Positions 36,301 through 46,545 of a stretch of DNA of 64,000 nucleotides are shown piece after piece; position 1 is the first letter of the stretch; each line of letters starts with the position of its first letter. The position numbers were made by a program, and so were the translations under genes. This DNA comes from Kaiparowitsia implicata GSE-PSE-MK54-09C (GTDB taxonomy: Bacteria; Cyanobacteriota; Cyanobacteriia; Elainellales; Elainellaceae), in assembly GCA_019359435.1 (NCBI GenBank), contig JAHHHI010000104.1, forward strand, positions 41,268 to 105,267, in the 5' to 3' direction. The notes beneath the pieces were generated by a model, which made no database searches, had not been told where the DNA came from, and saw only the letters and a list, made by a program, of their open reading frames with translations.

Positions 36301-38294
36301 GCCTGGCAAGTTCGCACATCGACCCCATTCTGACCCACTCAGCCCCGTCCCGTGCCAAAGTGCTGATCGTCGACGACGACGAGCGCAATCTGCTCGCCCT
36401 GGCCGAGGTACTGCATGACATAGCCGATGTCGTGAAGGCGTCGTCGGGTGAAGAAGCCTTGCGTTGGCTACTTCGAGAGCGTTTTGCGGTGATCGTGCTG
36501 GATGTCCTTATGCCCGGAATCGATGGGTATGAGACGGCGAACCTGGTTCGATCGCGGGAGCAGTCGAGAGATACCCCGATCATTTTCCTGACGGCGATCA
36601 ACAAGGAGGATGGCCACCTGCTGCGCGGTTATGACAGCGGCGCAGTGGACTTCGTGTTCAAGCCGTTTGATCCCACTATCGTTCGGTCCAAGGTCTCGGT
36701 GTTCGTCAGTCTGCACGAGAAGACCATCGAGATAGAGCGGGCAAGCGCGGATCAACAGCGTCTATTGCAGGAAAAACTTGACGCACAAGCGCAAAGCCTT
36801 GCGGCACTAACGGCATTGCGGCAGGCCGAGGCCCGTCAGGAATTGATCCTTTCCTCGCTGCCTGTCGCGGTCTATGTCGAGCCCCCCGGCGACGCTGCGC
36901 GCCAGTATGTTGCTGGCAATATCAGGAACATTACTGGCTTTGAGGCCACCGATTTCGCGGGTGACGAAGCGCTCTGGACATCCAGGTTTCATCCGGAAAG
37001 CGGTTTTGGTGGGACGCATTTCGCGGACGGAACGCGCACGCGCGAGTATCGCTGGTTGCACGCCGACGGGGCCTATAGAACTTTTTTGGATCAGGGAGTC
37101 ATGCTTGAGGCTGACGGAGCCGTTGCCGGGACAATACGCGACGTTACAGAGCAGCGGCTCATGCAGGATCAACTGCTACAGGCGCAGAAGATGGATGCGA
37201 TCGGCAAACTGACAGGCGGGATAGCACACGACTTCAACAACCTGCTCGCATCGGTACTGAGCGGCCTTAGTCTCATCGAAAAGAGGGGCAAGCTGGAAGG
37301 CAAGAGCCTGGAAGTGCTTCAGATGACACGGCATGCTGCCGAACAGGGCAAGCAGCTTGTCAGCCGACTGCTGTCTTTTTCCCGGCGTCAGAACCTAAGC
37401 CCGCAAGTAGTGGAGCTCGTGCCGATTTGCCGGTCCTTGGATTCAATGCTCGCTCCCACTCTGGGCGGGTTGGTTACCCTGCGGTGGGAGATGCAGACCG
37501 GGTTGTGGGACACCTTCGCTGACGCTTCGCAGCTGGAACTTGCCCTTATGAACCTCATCATCAATTCCAGAGATGCGCTACCACAAGGTGGAGCCATAAC
37601 GGTGGGAGTCACCAATCGCACCCACGCTGGATCCAAGGATCTGGCGGCAGGTGAGTTTGTTGTGATGACAGTGTCCGATACGGGCGTCGGAATACCTGCG
37701 GACGTGCTGCCGCTTGTGCTGGAGCCGTTCTTCACGACAAAAGACGTTGGACGGGGTACCGGCCTGGGCTTGAGCATGGCTTATGGCTTCGCAAGACAAT
37801 CTGGCGGTTTCCTCCAGGTCAGGAGTATCGACGGCGCGGGAACCGACGTGGAGCTTTGGCTACCGAGAGCTCAAGCGCGGGAACAGGTCCCGGCGCCTGT
37901 CGAGCCAATGTTAGATCACGTCGGCCGCAAGACCCTGGCCCGGCTGCTGGTCGTTGACGACAGCCGTACTCTGCTAAGCCTGACCGCGATGCAACTGACG
38001 GAAGAAGGGTTCGAGGTGAAGACGGCTTCGAGCGGCGCAGAGGCCATGGCCCTGATAGAACAGGACCCTCAGGCCTTTGACCTGTTGCTAACGGACTATG
38101 CGATGCCTTTGATGACGGGGTTGGAGCTAATCGCGTCAGCGCGGCTGCATCGTCCGGATTTTCCAGCCGTCGTCATCACTGGCTATGCCGAAGTTGAAGC
38201 CATGAACAATCGACCGGAAAACGTCACTGTCGTCGCAAAACCCTTCACGATCAGTAATCTGCTGAGTGCCCTGGAAAGCAGCATATCGAGCTAG
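36297..38294 (+). CDS. REC-PAS-HisKA-HATPase-REC hybrid kinase
   Basis: 665 residues. The N-terminal receiver has acceptor D69 ([10 protein letters not shown]) and KPF; a coiled coil is followed by a PAS domain (about 180-285), HisKA ([17 protein letters not shown]), a HATPase ([25 protein letters not shown]) and a C-terminal receiver ([15 protein letters not shown]). ATG overlaps the TGA of the giant HAMP kinase, so the two are made together. A kinase whose own receiver is at the N-terminus is commonly driven by an upstream kinase; the giant HAMP protein is the obvious donor candidate. Confidence 0.95.
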   Translation: MSLASSHIDPILTHSAPSRAKVLIVDDDERNLLALAEVLHDIADVVKASSGEEALRWLLRERFAVIVLDVLMPGIDGYETANLVRSREQSRDTPIIFLTAINKEDGHLLRGYDSGAVDFVFKPFDPTIVRSKVSVFVSLHEKTIEIERASADQQRLLQEKLDAQAQSLAALTALRQAEARQELILSSLPVAVYVEPPGDAARQYVAGNIRNITGFEATDFAGDEALWTSRFHPESGFGGTHFADGTRTREYRWLHADGAYRTFLDQGVMLEADGAVAGTIRDVTEQRLMQDQLLQAQKMDAIGKLTGGIAHDFNNLLASVLSGLSLIEKRGKLEGKSLEVLQMTRHAAEQGKQLVSRLLSFSRRQNLSPQVVELVPICRSLDSMLAPTLGGLVTLRWEMQTGLWDTFADASQLELALMNLIINSRDALPQGGAITVGVTNRTHAGSKDLAAGEFVVMTVSDTGVGIPADVLPLVLEPFFTTKDVGRGTGLGLSMAYGFARQSGGFLQVRSIDGAGTDVELWLPRAQAREQVPAPVEPMLDHVGRKTLARLLVVDDSRTLLSLTAMQLTEEGFEVKTASSGAEAMALIEQDPQAFDLLLTDYAMPLMTGLELIASARLHRPDFPAVVITGYAEVEAMNNRPENVTVVAKPFTISNLLSALESSISS

Positions 38295-38439
38295 GCATGT
38301 GCCGGTAAGGCGATATCGAGCGCTGTTTTGAAACCGATGCCAGCCGAGGATGACGGCGTCGAGGCATAGTTGCTGGGCGCGGTATGGCCACTTGCTTACC
38401 GTCAATGGCGATCAACCCGTGGACAATCGAGGAGGTACC

Positions 38440-38931
38440 ATGGCCAAGCCAATTTTGCCGCTCACGGGCGGCTGCCAATGTGGTGCAGTGCGCCTTGCCT
38501 GCGACATGACGCCGGACAATGTGCACGTTTGCCATTGTCGAATGTGCCAGAAGGCCGTCGGCGGCCCTTTTGCCGTCATCTGCCCGGTTCTCAAGACGCA
38601 TTTCCGCATCACACGCGGTCAGCTGGCCTGGTTTCACTCCTCGGCCTTGGCCAGACGCGGATACTGTCGGGATTGCGGTACTCCGATGATCTTTGAATAT
38701 CCCGACGCGGACGACATCGGGATCCTGGTAGGCTGCCTCGATGACCCCAGCGCCACGCCTCCCGTTGTCCAGTACGGCAATGAAAGCCGAGTGGCCTGGT
38801 ACGGCCATCTGTCGGAGTTGCCCGGCGATCAGCCTACATACTCGGTCGATCCCCTTGGCTATCTCCCCCGCATAGCCGAGAGCAACAGGCAGCATCCCGA
38901 TCACGACACGCTAGTCTGGCCGCGGACATGA
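38440..38931 (+). CDS. GFA family protein (Gfa/CENP-V zinc fold)
   Basis: 163 residues from the ATG at 38440, after GAGGAGG; the longer open frame upstream is ignored. The zinc-binding cysteines are all present: GGCQCGAVRL, VCHCRMCQKAVGG and YCRDCGTPM. The family includes enzymes that speed the condensation of formaldehyde with glutathione, but many members have other or unknown substrates. No formaldehyde pathway genes are nearby, so only the fold-level assignment is safe. Confidence 0.92.
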   Translation: MAKPILPLTGGCQCGAVRLACDMTPDNVHVCHCRMCQKAVGGPFAVICPVLKTHFRITRGQLAWFHSSALARRGYCRDCGTPMIFEYPDADDIGILVGCLDDPSATPPVVQYGNESRVAWYGHLSELPGDQPTYSVDPLGYLPRIAESNRQHPDHDTLVWPRT

Positions 38932-39706
38932 TCAGTGGCAGCCTGGACTCCGGATGAGTACTCTGCGCGCCGTATTTTTGGCGGCGCACAGAGCGGTAGC
39001 AGGCATAGAATTACATTTGTTCGTTCTGGGCCCCGTGAACCTGATCCTCGTTTGGTCGCCGAATGGGCCGCCACGTGCGCCGAGCGGGTTCTGTGGTGTT
39101 TGAGGCTGACCGCCCTCGTGCCGCCATTGCGCGGACGCGGGCCTTCGCTCGCGGCGAGTTGGACACTGCATCGGAAATCCGCCAACGGTTCGGCGGCGGT
39201 AGCGCCGCCCGTGAAACGAAGTCGCCCGCGGCAGCGGCCGCAGCCAGAGCAGCTGGTCAAGCCTCGGCGGTCTGCCATATGGGTGCGCATGCGCTTGGGC
39301 GGCGGCCTATGCAGTCAATGCAGCCGGTCTGGCGACTCCAGATCGCCCAGAAACCGCCGACAATGAGATCAGGTGGCAACTCGTACAAATGACGGCGGAC
39401 GTGAGGGTCGCACTTTCGTCACTCCCCCCAATAGGTGAGAACCGGTCGGGCCCACTTGGACCAAGCCTGCTCGTATCCGGGCAGATCGGCATGCTTATCC
39501 GTCAACTCCAAGCTTGCTTGCATAGAACGGAGCTTCTTGTGCGATCGATGACCAGGTCGTCCGGTTGCATCGAATGGGCCGTCGAGCCACGCGTGACGAA
39601 TCGCCTGCCGCTATGGCGTCGTGGGCTTCCGATATCCCTCAACGCCGTTTGCACGCACCGGCTACCTTATCGGGGTCAGGAAGGCTACCGGCTGCTCGTA
39701 AGGTCA
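38932..39706. other. Region without a supported gene
   Basis: About 775 bases. Several overlapping frames are open on both strands with arginine/alanine-rich products. A plus-strand stretch near 39490-39700 (LIRQLQACLHRTELLVRS) is vaguely transposase-like but cannot be assigned. I see no terminal repeats. Confidence 0.4.
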
Positions 39707-39732
39707 AAGCCCCGGCGCTGCCGCCGGGGCTT
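39707..39732 (-). terminator. Hairpin terminator after the EF-hand gene
   Basis: AAGCCCCGGC (39707-39716) and GCCGGGGCTT (39723-39732) form a perfect 10-bp stem with a 6-base loop, 32 bp downstream of the minus-strand EF-hand gene. On that strand it is followed by a short T stretch. Confidence 0.7.
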
Positions 39733-39764
39733 AGGTGTGCGGTTGGCTTTCACGCTACGGCGGT

Positions 39765-40565
39765 TTACTGAGCGGCCGGTGTGTTTTCTTCGATGTCGTC
39801 GGCGTCGTCGTCATCGCGAACATAGATTAGGACAGTCTGCTCCTCGACGCTAAGGCCGATAATCTCACCTGCGCTCACGGTCTCCTGCTGCAAGACCCGG
39901 TCGATGGCCTCGTTACTAGTCAATGCCGCTAGCACGTCGGGTGAGAAAGAGCCCGCGACGCCGTCTTCGCAATCCGACAAGCGAAGAACGTGAGCGTTGG
40001 TCGCAGCAGAAACGTCTGCTGCCTGGGTGTTGGTCGAGACTGTCAGATCCACACTGCTACACAATGCGCTTCCACTAGCAGCAGCGCCGGCCGCAGCCTC
40101 TTCTTCCGAAACGACGCCATTGCCGTCGGTGTCGAGAGACGCATCTACACTGCCCCCTGCATTCCCGCCGGCCGCAGCCTCTGTTTCGTCGACAGTGCCG
40201 TCGCCGTTGGTGTCGAGAGAAGCATCTACACTGCCCCCTGCATTCCCGCCGGCCGCAGCTTCTGTTTCGTCTACGGTGCCATCACCGTTGGCGTCGAGCG
40301 ATAAATCCACACCGCCACCTGCATTTACACCGGCTGCCTGTTCCGCGGCATCAACGGTGCCATCGGCATTCGCATCGAGCGACATATCAACTTCGCCCGA
40401 CACACTGGTTCCGCCAGCCGCTGTGCCGGTACCGACGGTTGCGCCAGCGGAGCCGCTTACCGTTCCCCCGGCCGTTCCGGACGCACCGGTCTGGCCAAAC
40501 GTTACGGGAGCAGCTGACAACAAAAGAGCAGCTGTAAGAAAAGAAAGTATTGATAGGGACTTCAT
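39765..40565 (-). CDS. Secreted EF-hand calcium-binding repeat protein
   Basis: 266 residues, start after GGAGGAGA. A signal peptide spans about 1-25. Residues about 60-170 hold four canonical 12-residue EF-hand loops: DANADGTVDAAE, DANGDGTVDETE, DTNGDGTVDETE and DTDGNGVVSEEE, separated by A/G-rich linkers in 27-residue units whose DNA is nearly identical between 40134 and 40300. A C-terminal globular part carries two cysteines and an acidic tail (DDDDADDIEEN). It is probably exported and binds calcium. Upstream on the minus strand GCAAC-N16-CGTT is one base off the EcfG promoter consensus. Confidence 0.85.
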   Translation of the reverse strand: MKSLSILSFLTAALLLSAAPVTFGQTGASGTAGGTVSGSAGATVGTGTAAGGTSVSGEVDMSLDANADGTVDAAEQAAGVNAGGGVDLSLDANGDGTVDETEAAAGGNAGGSVDASLDTNGDGTVDETEAAAGGNAGGSVDASLDTDGNGVVSEEEAAAGAAASGSALCSSVDLTVSTNTQAADVSAATNAHVLRLSDCEDGVAGSFSPDVLAALTSNEAIDRVLQQETVSAGEIIGLSVEEQTVLIYVRDDDDADDIEENTPAAQ

Positions 40566-41744
40566 GCGGATTCTCCTCCGAGAATTGCCCCCGCTGCATC
40601 GCTAACGGGCACATTGCGCTTTGGTTGCTTACCGTTCTTTCGAGAGGCCGCCTTGCCATCGCGCTCTCGAGCAGTTCGCTGAGCGTTTCTCTGCGGTCTT
40701 GGAGAAAGGGGGGTGCCGTTGCCAATCTCCGTGGGAACAGCGCTTTCGCTACGGCCTCCACTTCAAGTCTTCGGGGTTGGTCGCATTCTCTCCGCCGGCG
40801 TCGGGGCGGGCGCCAAATGATTGCCCGTCGCAGACTACACACCACATCGGTTGCTGCCGCCGCAGCAACAACCTGGGCAAGCCGTGCTTTCGCCGCCGCT
40901 GCCCGTTCTGGCGGGCCCAGCGAATTCTCAAAAAAGGACAGCCCAAGACTCCGGCCAAAACGGGCGGGAGACAAACCAGCCTTCCGGCAATACAGACCCC
41001 ACTATCAGAATCTGCCGGCAGCCAGAGTCGAACTACCGACTAGGGCCCTATCGCGTGCTGTGCGGCGGCGTGCCAACTACGACGCGCGAAACCGCTTCAA
41101 AACTCCATCGCACCTGTGGCCAATGGCATGCATGCTTGGCAATCCGTCTTGTTCAAGTGTGGCAACGAGGACATGAAAATTCGGGCATCGGCTAGTGAAG
41201 CGTGTTTTGACCAGACGAGTGGTCCGCCTGGGACGGCGGGCCGCCGCGCCATGCCAGTTCCAGAATTGCAGAAAGCACAATCGTGTCGGTGAAGCCGAGC
41301 CCGACTTGTCTGCTGGGAGGCGTGCACCCAATAAGTGACTGGTAGGACGGCGTCCGGCATCAGCATGCCTTCCTCGTTTCCCGGTAAGTCTACATCAGCG
41401 AGGCACCTAAGCAAGACGGTCTTGTTCGGAATGGAACGGGGACTGTCAGCCTTCAGGCGAGTGTCACGCTGAAGCCGACGGTGTGCATTCTCTCAGAGCC
41501 GTCCCCTGCGGCGCGTCAGCATCTTTTGGTTATTTGTCGGACGGTGAACTCCTCTACGAGATGGACGACCGCGAACTGGCGGCGCCCAAGCGTGCTGACC
41601 TGACGCTGCTGACCTCTGAATCATCCGGGGCGCCACAACACGTTTCCCGGCAAGATCATGAAAGCTCCCTCATCTTGAGGATCGTGAACAGGAAGGCGAG
41701 CATCGTTACGTCTGCTCCGACCTAAGGCCTATTCGGCTGCAACG
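40566..41744. other. Long region without a supported gene
   Basis: About 1.18 kb, the left border of the toxin-antitoxin island. Frames exist on both strands without ribosome sites or family resemblance. Near 41020-41050 a T-loop-like GTTCGACTC lies on the minus strand and a palindrome TAGGGCCCTA at 41041-41050, the same 10-mer as at 62031-62040. No full tRNA can be folded. Confidence 0.45.
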
Positions 41745-43043
41745 CTAAAAGGTTCTCATCGACTTTTCGATCGCGTGGGCCATGTGCTCAGGAACACCTG
41801 CCTGTTCGGCATAGGTTCGCCACAAAACGACCTTCTCATGCATCTCCTGAATAATGTTCTTGATCGAGCTCTTTTTCAAATCGCAGAACTGGCCAAACGC
41901 GAACAGGTCCTCCTGCTGGAACAGGTCTCGCTTCCCGTTTAGTGTCATCTGATGCTGGTTAGTCCAGTGCCCTCGCGGATTGTATGCGTAGCTGACATCG
42001 AAAGCCGGCGAGAGGCGCCATTCTCCATTCTGGTTCATGAGAAACGCGATATTCTTCACGTGGTCGTCCTGATTGCGCACCATTACGTTGAACACGGCGC
42101 GTCGAAATTGCTGTTCGATGTCGGTGAGCGGCAGACGCAAGATACGAATGGTCTCCACGGCCTGCTCATAGGAGTACGCGCCAGCTGAGTTGAAGTCGAA
42201 ATGGCGCAGAGCGGCAAGAGACTGCATGTGCAGTTTCTTGCCCTTTGCGGTGCGATCGAACCGGCGAGTCATGAAGTGGGCCCGACCGCCTTCCCGATGA
42301 AGCCGGCATTCCGTCATGTCGATGCCCGCATCCCGAGCCAGCAGATAGAACGCGTATTCGACCTGACCAAAGCCCTGAGGATCCGCGAGCTCCTTATCCC
42401 TGTTCTCGCTAATGCCGTCGAACTTTACCAACCAATAGGTGAACCCTTCGCCAGCCTTGATCTGTCCGGAACGGAACTCCCCGGTCTGCTCGTTCCAGGC
42501 TAGGATGGCCTTGGCCCGCGCGCCGCCGGCGGACGTGCCAACGCGCAGGATCTCTTCTAGGGTGTCGCGGTCTCCTTCGTCGCCTGCCAAGACACCGCTA
42601 AGCTCTTCCCGCGAATTCAGCACCTGGTTCGCAAGATCGACCAGATCTTCGATCTGCAGCCGGCGCGATCTGGTTGCGGCCTTCAGAATTGTTGGGTGGA
42701 ACTCGAGCGCACCCATGCCGCGAGTGCCTATGTAGCAGAGGCGCTCAACAGGGTTGAAGCTGTTCGCTGTTCGCCCGCCAGCTACCAGCCAGGCATCGAT
42801 CAATGCGTTGCCGAACTTGTCAGGCAATGAGTCAGCCAGCATGCCGGGCAACCCTTTAAAAGCCTCCTTCGCCAGTGAAGGGAATTCGTATGGATCTCGG
42901 CGCAAGGGCATTGCGATCGGGGAGAGCTCAATGCCGCTGCCCAAGAACTCCGGCATGTACTGGAAGACTGCGATCTGCCGGTCGTCGAGCCAGCTAACAG
43001 CGCCGATGTCGCGCCCCCATAAACGAACTGTCGCATCGGTCAA
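41745..43043 (-). CDS. hipA: HipA family Ser/Thr kinase toxin
   Basis: 432 residues, full length. The HipA core is intact: LPGMLADSLPDKFGNALID, GTSAGGARAKAIL as the P-loop-like segment, FMTRRFDRT, the catalytic NQDDHVKNIAFL and the metal site LSPAFDVSYAY. HipA inhibits growth by phosphorylating a tRNA synthetase, glutamyl-tRNA synthetase in E. coli. The start overlaps the end of the HTH gene at 43040 by 4 bp (ATGA), the normal hipBA order. Nothing suggests that it is inactive. Confidence 0.95.
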   Translation of the reverse strand: MTDATVRLWGRDIGAVSWLDDRQIAVFQYMPEFLGSGIELSPIAMPLRRDPYEFPSLAKEAFKGLPGMLADSLPDKFGNALIDAWLVAGGRTANSFNPVERLCYIGTRGMGALEFHPTILKAATRSRRLQIEDLVDLANQVLNSREELSGVLAGDEGDRDTLEEILRVGTSAGGARAKAILAWNEQTGEFRSGQIKAGEGFTYWLVKFDGISENRDKELADPQGFGQVEYAFYLLARDAGIDMTECRLHREGGRAHFMTRRFDRTAKGKKLHMQSLAALRHFDFNSAGAYSYEQAVETIRILRLPLTDIEQQFRRAVFNVMVRNQDDHVKNIAFLMNQNGEWRLSPAFDVSYAYNPRGHWTNQHQMTLNGKRDLFQQEDLFAFGQFCDLKKSSIKNIIQEMHEKVVLWRTYAEQAGVPEHMAHAIEKSMRTF

Positions 43044-43390
43044 TCATCATTCTCCTCGTCCCATGCCCAAGAGGACGCCTTCGGCGATGCTTTCTCTTCT
43101 GGACGAGCGCGTTGACGCTCATTCCCCCGCAGGCGAACACGGTCCACAGGTCGCACGCTCGGATCGGGCAACATGGCGTCGAGATTCGGTTCGAGATCAA
43201 GCGCGGCCAATACGCGAATAAATGTCTCGAGCGAGACCACCTCACCCGCCTCGAGGCGCCGAATGGTGTTTCGCGAACTCCCCGCACGCTCGCCGAGCTG
43301 CGATTGGGTTAAGTTCCGAGAAAGACGTATTCCAGCGACTCGCTCACCAATCCGGCTCAATTGGTGGCGGATTGCCTGACTCTGCTCCAC
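43040..43390 (-). CDS. hipB: HipB-like XRE antitoxin
   Basis: 116 residues. HTH at about 16-70: GIRLSRNLTQSQLGERAGSS then NTIRRLEAGEVVSLETFIRV. The C-terminal tail is long, basic then acidic, ending DEENDD, and probably contacts HipA. It overlaps hipA by 4 bp. Upstream three half-site repeats at 43443-43535 are the likely autoregulatory operators. Confidence 0.93.
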   Translation of the reverse strand: MEQSQAIRHQLSRIGERVAGIRLSRNLTQSQLGERAGSSRNTIRRLEAGEVVSLETFIRVLAALDLEPNLDAMLPDPSVRPVDRVRLRGNERQRARPEEKASPKASSWAWDEENDD

Positions 43391-43442
43391 GATAGTGCCT
43401 CGGATGTAATTCAGTGCGTCAGTATTTGCGGCTACTGACTAA

Positions 43443-43535
43443 TATATGAGGCGCTACCAAAAGTCAAGCGACCGATGCAGTTGCGCCTCACATGATGGTC
43501 ACTACGGCACCCTTTTGCCAATAACGCCTCATATA
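43443..43535. promoter_or_regulatory. Three-site operator array of the hipBA locus
   Basis: TATATGAGGCGC (43443-43454), GCGCCTCACAT (43483-43493) and ACGCCTCATATA (43524-43535) are copies of one motif, the first inverted relative to the other two. Centres are about 40 and 41 bp apart, close to four helical turns, so bound HipB dimers could line up and loop the DNA. Confidence 0.65.
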
Positions 43536-43744
43536 AAAGGCACTATTATCCTGCTCGTTGAGACCTGTTTCCCGAGCGTGGGGACCTGAACCACGCTCGG
43601 GCGTATACCCGTTGCGCAGTTGAATGGCCTGGTTGGAAAGCCCAGGGGCTTTGCACAGGCTCATCTCACCTTGTTTACGAACTTGGTCACTTTGAAAATG
43701 CGGACCTATGTCCAGTGAAACTAGACATATTGGGCCGCCGATAA

Positions 43745-44416
43745 GGTGAGCGTTTGCAGTCACTACTGGGCACCGAGCGCCCGCTACATAGCCTGTATCG
43801 CCGGCCACGCTAGGGGGCGGTCGCGGTGCGGAGCGCGACTGGAAGATACCGGTCCTCCCCGATCTATGGCTTATGCATTTCAAATTCCGCGTCGCCGCAA
43901 CATCGGCGATGCAGCTTCACGGCTTCACGCACTACGTACGAACGTCGGGACCCCGCAGGCTCTACGTGCACGGCGACGCCCCGTCTTGGCTTCCATAGCT
44001 CAACCTCATCGCAGAGATCGTCGTCCGCCAGGGCTTGCTCTTCCAGGACCGGGGGTCGAAAACACCGACTTTCGCTCGAGAATGGCGCACCAGACGTCGC
44101 AGCGAGCCCGTGGGATTGGCCAATGGCGATGTCCTCACCGGAGCGTGCACTTCTGGAGACCATCGACGAAACCCCGAACCACGAGAGCTTTCACAATCTC
44201 GACGTGCTTTTCCAATCGATGGGCAACGTCCGCCCGAAACTGATGATGCAGTTTTTGCAGATGTGCCGCAGCATCAAAACCAAACGCCTGTTTTTCGTTT
44301 TCGCGGACCGGCATGCGCATGCATGGCGCAAATACATCGATGGAACTGCTATCGACCTCGGCAGCGGCGACCGCATGCTGGTTGAAGGGGCAAGCTGCAC
44401 AAGCGTTACCGCATAA
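43745..44416 (+). pseudogene. Decayed AbiEi-type antitoxin
   Basis: Fragments of an AbiEi antitoxin in three frames. RLQSLLGTE appears near 43752, GFTHYVRTSGPRRLYVHGDA near 43923, ended by a TAG near 44007, then LNLIAEIVVRQGLLFQD, and after a frame change the C-terminal MSSPERALLETIDETPNHES to the stop at 44416. The order matches the AbiEi_3 C-terminal domain. At least one stop and two frameshifts disrupt it, and no AbiEii toxin follows. An intact AbiEi relative lies at 48243. The gap 43536-43744 shows no other gene. Confidence 0.7.
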
Positions 44417-44535
44417 CGCTACCTGCGGAGTTTGTGGGGACGGAGGCGCGCAGAGGCTGACCTTGAGCGGTCATCCGTAAAGGCGAACGCCAAGTCTGCC
44501 CGCTCGATCAGAACAGGCTGTTCTTGAAGCAGGGT

Positions 44536-46064
44536 TTATCGGTCTGGGGAGAGATTTCGCCGAATCCATTCAGTTGAGCCAGTGACATCTTCAGCGACCA
44601 GCCCATGATTGGCCGAGAGCTCCAGACTGTCGACGCGCGCTCCTTGAGCCATAAGTGCGTCCGCCAGGGCTGGCGCGTTGCGAGCAAAGGCATCATCACG
44701 TCCGGTAAGCACCAGTATGCTCGTGTCCGAGAGATCCACGTCCGGTCGTTTCTCCAAGGGCTGGATGCCGCGCAGCAGGATCGCGCGGCGTGCAACGCCC
44801 GGATGAAGTTGAATGACCGCCGCCAGCATATTGGCGCCGTTGGAATAGCCAAGGAAGACGAGTTTATCAGGGTCAAGCCCATAGCTCGCTACGGCGCCTT
44901 CCACAAAGGCTGCGAAGGCCTCTGCTTCGCTATGGATGTCCTGCTGATCGAGCGTCGTAGCATCGAAGCGGCGGAACCAGCGGTTGGTTCCTTCCTCGGT
45001 CGCTCGGCCACGCACGCCCAGCAGCGTCGAATTCGGGGCAATGCGTCGGGCGATCGGCATCATATCGGCTTCATTGCCGCCGGTGCCGTGCAGCAGCACC
45101 AAGGTCGCGCCGTCTGGATTCTGCGGTCGGTTAAAACGATGAATGAAGGGGAGGTCGCGGGCCGGAAACCTCTCTTCGCCGGGAAGGGCGAATTGCGGAA
45201 GCATGGCCCTCAAGTCCTCCGCGCGATTGGCATCATGCGGCGGCAGAAACAAGGTCCGCCCAAGCTCGACAGGCGCTTCGTCAATGGTCATGCCCGGCCC
45301 GTCGGTCGCAAATTCCATCAAGATGCCGGCGGGATCGCGTACGTATAGTGAGACGAAGTACTTCCGATCATGTACTTCAGTCGGCCCGTAATCCTTTAGC
45401 GAAAGCCGCATGGAGCGGAGTTCATCGATGTCGCGTGCGCGAAAGGCGACATGGTCGGGCACACCGGCGCCGGATACAGAAGGATAAAGCCAGACACCTC
45501 CCTGACATCGACGATATCGGTTTGGGAACGCATGCGCTGTGTCGCCCCTGACCGCCGGTCTGTCGTGTATCCGAATCGTGTCAGAAAATTTGCGGTCTCT
45601 ATCGCTCTGTCTGTCAGGAGCGTGATGCCCCGAAGCCTTGTAGGCGCGTTCAGAAGTGGCGCTGGGGTTGCCATCTCCACGCCGACCAGCTTCACGATCA
45701 GCCCGTCCGGATCCTTCAGCCGAAGGACCGGTTCTTCGAACTCACGAACCGGACCCTCAAGCGGAATGTTGGCAGCGAGCGCCTTGGTGATCCAGGCGCC
45801 GAGCGAAACGGGCGGCACCGCCAATGCCACCTCGGATACCTGCCCGATGCCAGTACCGCCGCGGCCTGCGGCCTCCCAGACCAGGAACGTCAGCAGCGAG
45901 CCGGGACTGCCGAGGTCGTCTCCATAGACAAGATGCAATTGCTCGGCGTCTGCATAGCCTCCGGTGCGCTTCACAAGTCTTAGCCCGAGAAAACCGACAT
46001 AGAAATCGACATTGGCCTGCACATTGGAGGTGATGCCGGTGACGTGGTGTATGCCGCTGGTCAT
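44536..46064 (-). pseudogene. Frameshifted VOC ring-cleaving dioxygenase / esterase fusion (MhqO-MhqD type)
   Basis: Two overlapping frames make one gene. From the ATG at 46064 the first frame encodes two VOC modules (GIHHVTGITSNVQANVDFY; RGITLLTDRAIETANFLTRF) up to about 45487. The next frame continues with SGAGVPDHVAFRARDID, finishing the glyoxalase fold, and then a carboxylesterase domain (VLLHGTGGNEADMM, GYSNGANML with the nucleophile, LTGRDDAF, ELSANHGL). A one-base loss near 45487, in the GG of a ggctttat context, explains the break. In Bacillus the separate proteins MhqO and MhqD act in quinone and hydroquinone detoxification. If the shift is a sequencing error, the gene is intact and about 508 codons long. 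Confidence 0.8.
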
Positions 46065-46368
46065 TCCGTGATATCTTCCGCGCGTGGTTTCACTTTATGC
46101 TTATGAACCTTCAGACCGGTTTTGGCATCGGCCTGGCGCCATCAAAACTGCGGGTTAGCCGCATCTAGAGCGGCGCAGAGGCGAGCGGAGAAAACCGAAT
46201 GGACCCGTCGAAAGAGCTCGATCCGCCGTCATCCTGGTGATCCTGTCGCTCGGGCGGATTGATCTTTGGGAGGGGCGTCAGACATGCTCAAGTTGCTCGA
46301 GTGATGATCAGCATTGCGTTCACGAGTGGCGGCGGCCTTCTACCTCGATTGCAAGAAGAATGATCGAC
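46065..46368. other. Intergenic region
   Basis: About 300 bases upstream of the VOC-esterase gene. No gene recognised. Confidence 0.35.
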
Positions 46369-46477
46369 ATGTCGTTCTAGCCGGACCGCCCCTACACGAT
46401 TTGCCGCCTCTATCAGGCCAGCTTATCCCGAACCAGGCTGTGCTGATCAAGTCCATCCCACTACTCGAAGCGCCGGC
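46369..46477 (+). pseudogene. Remnant of a Fic gene
   Basis: The DNA matches the start of the intact fic gene at 54076. It has ATCGACATG, a stop three codons in, then CACGATTTGCCG, a deletion of about 75 bp, and GGCCAGCTTATCCC through GTCCATCCCACTACTCGAAGC. Translation gives LSGQLIPNQAVLIKSIPLLE against ISGQLIPNQAVLINSIPPLE in the intact protein. It is an old, truncated second copy in the same orientation. Confidence 0.8.
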
Positions 46478-46545
46478 GCGGGTTCGTGGGTCCTAGTCGG
46501 GGCCGCGAGGCACCGGGACAATTGGCAACGACACGTCAAAGTTGC

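Noticed and set aside
39389..39853. Plus-strand frame with a transposase-like feel
   Set aside because: No catalytic motif, no terminal repeats, and it overlaps a terminator and the EF-hand gene.
41000..41060. tRNA-like T-loop (GTTCGACTC on the minus strand)
   Set aside because: The T stem does not pair and no D or anticodon arm can be folded.
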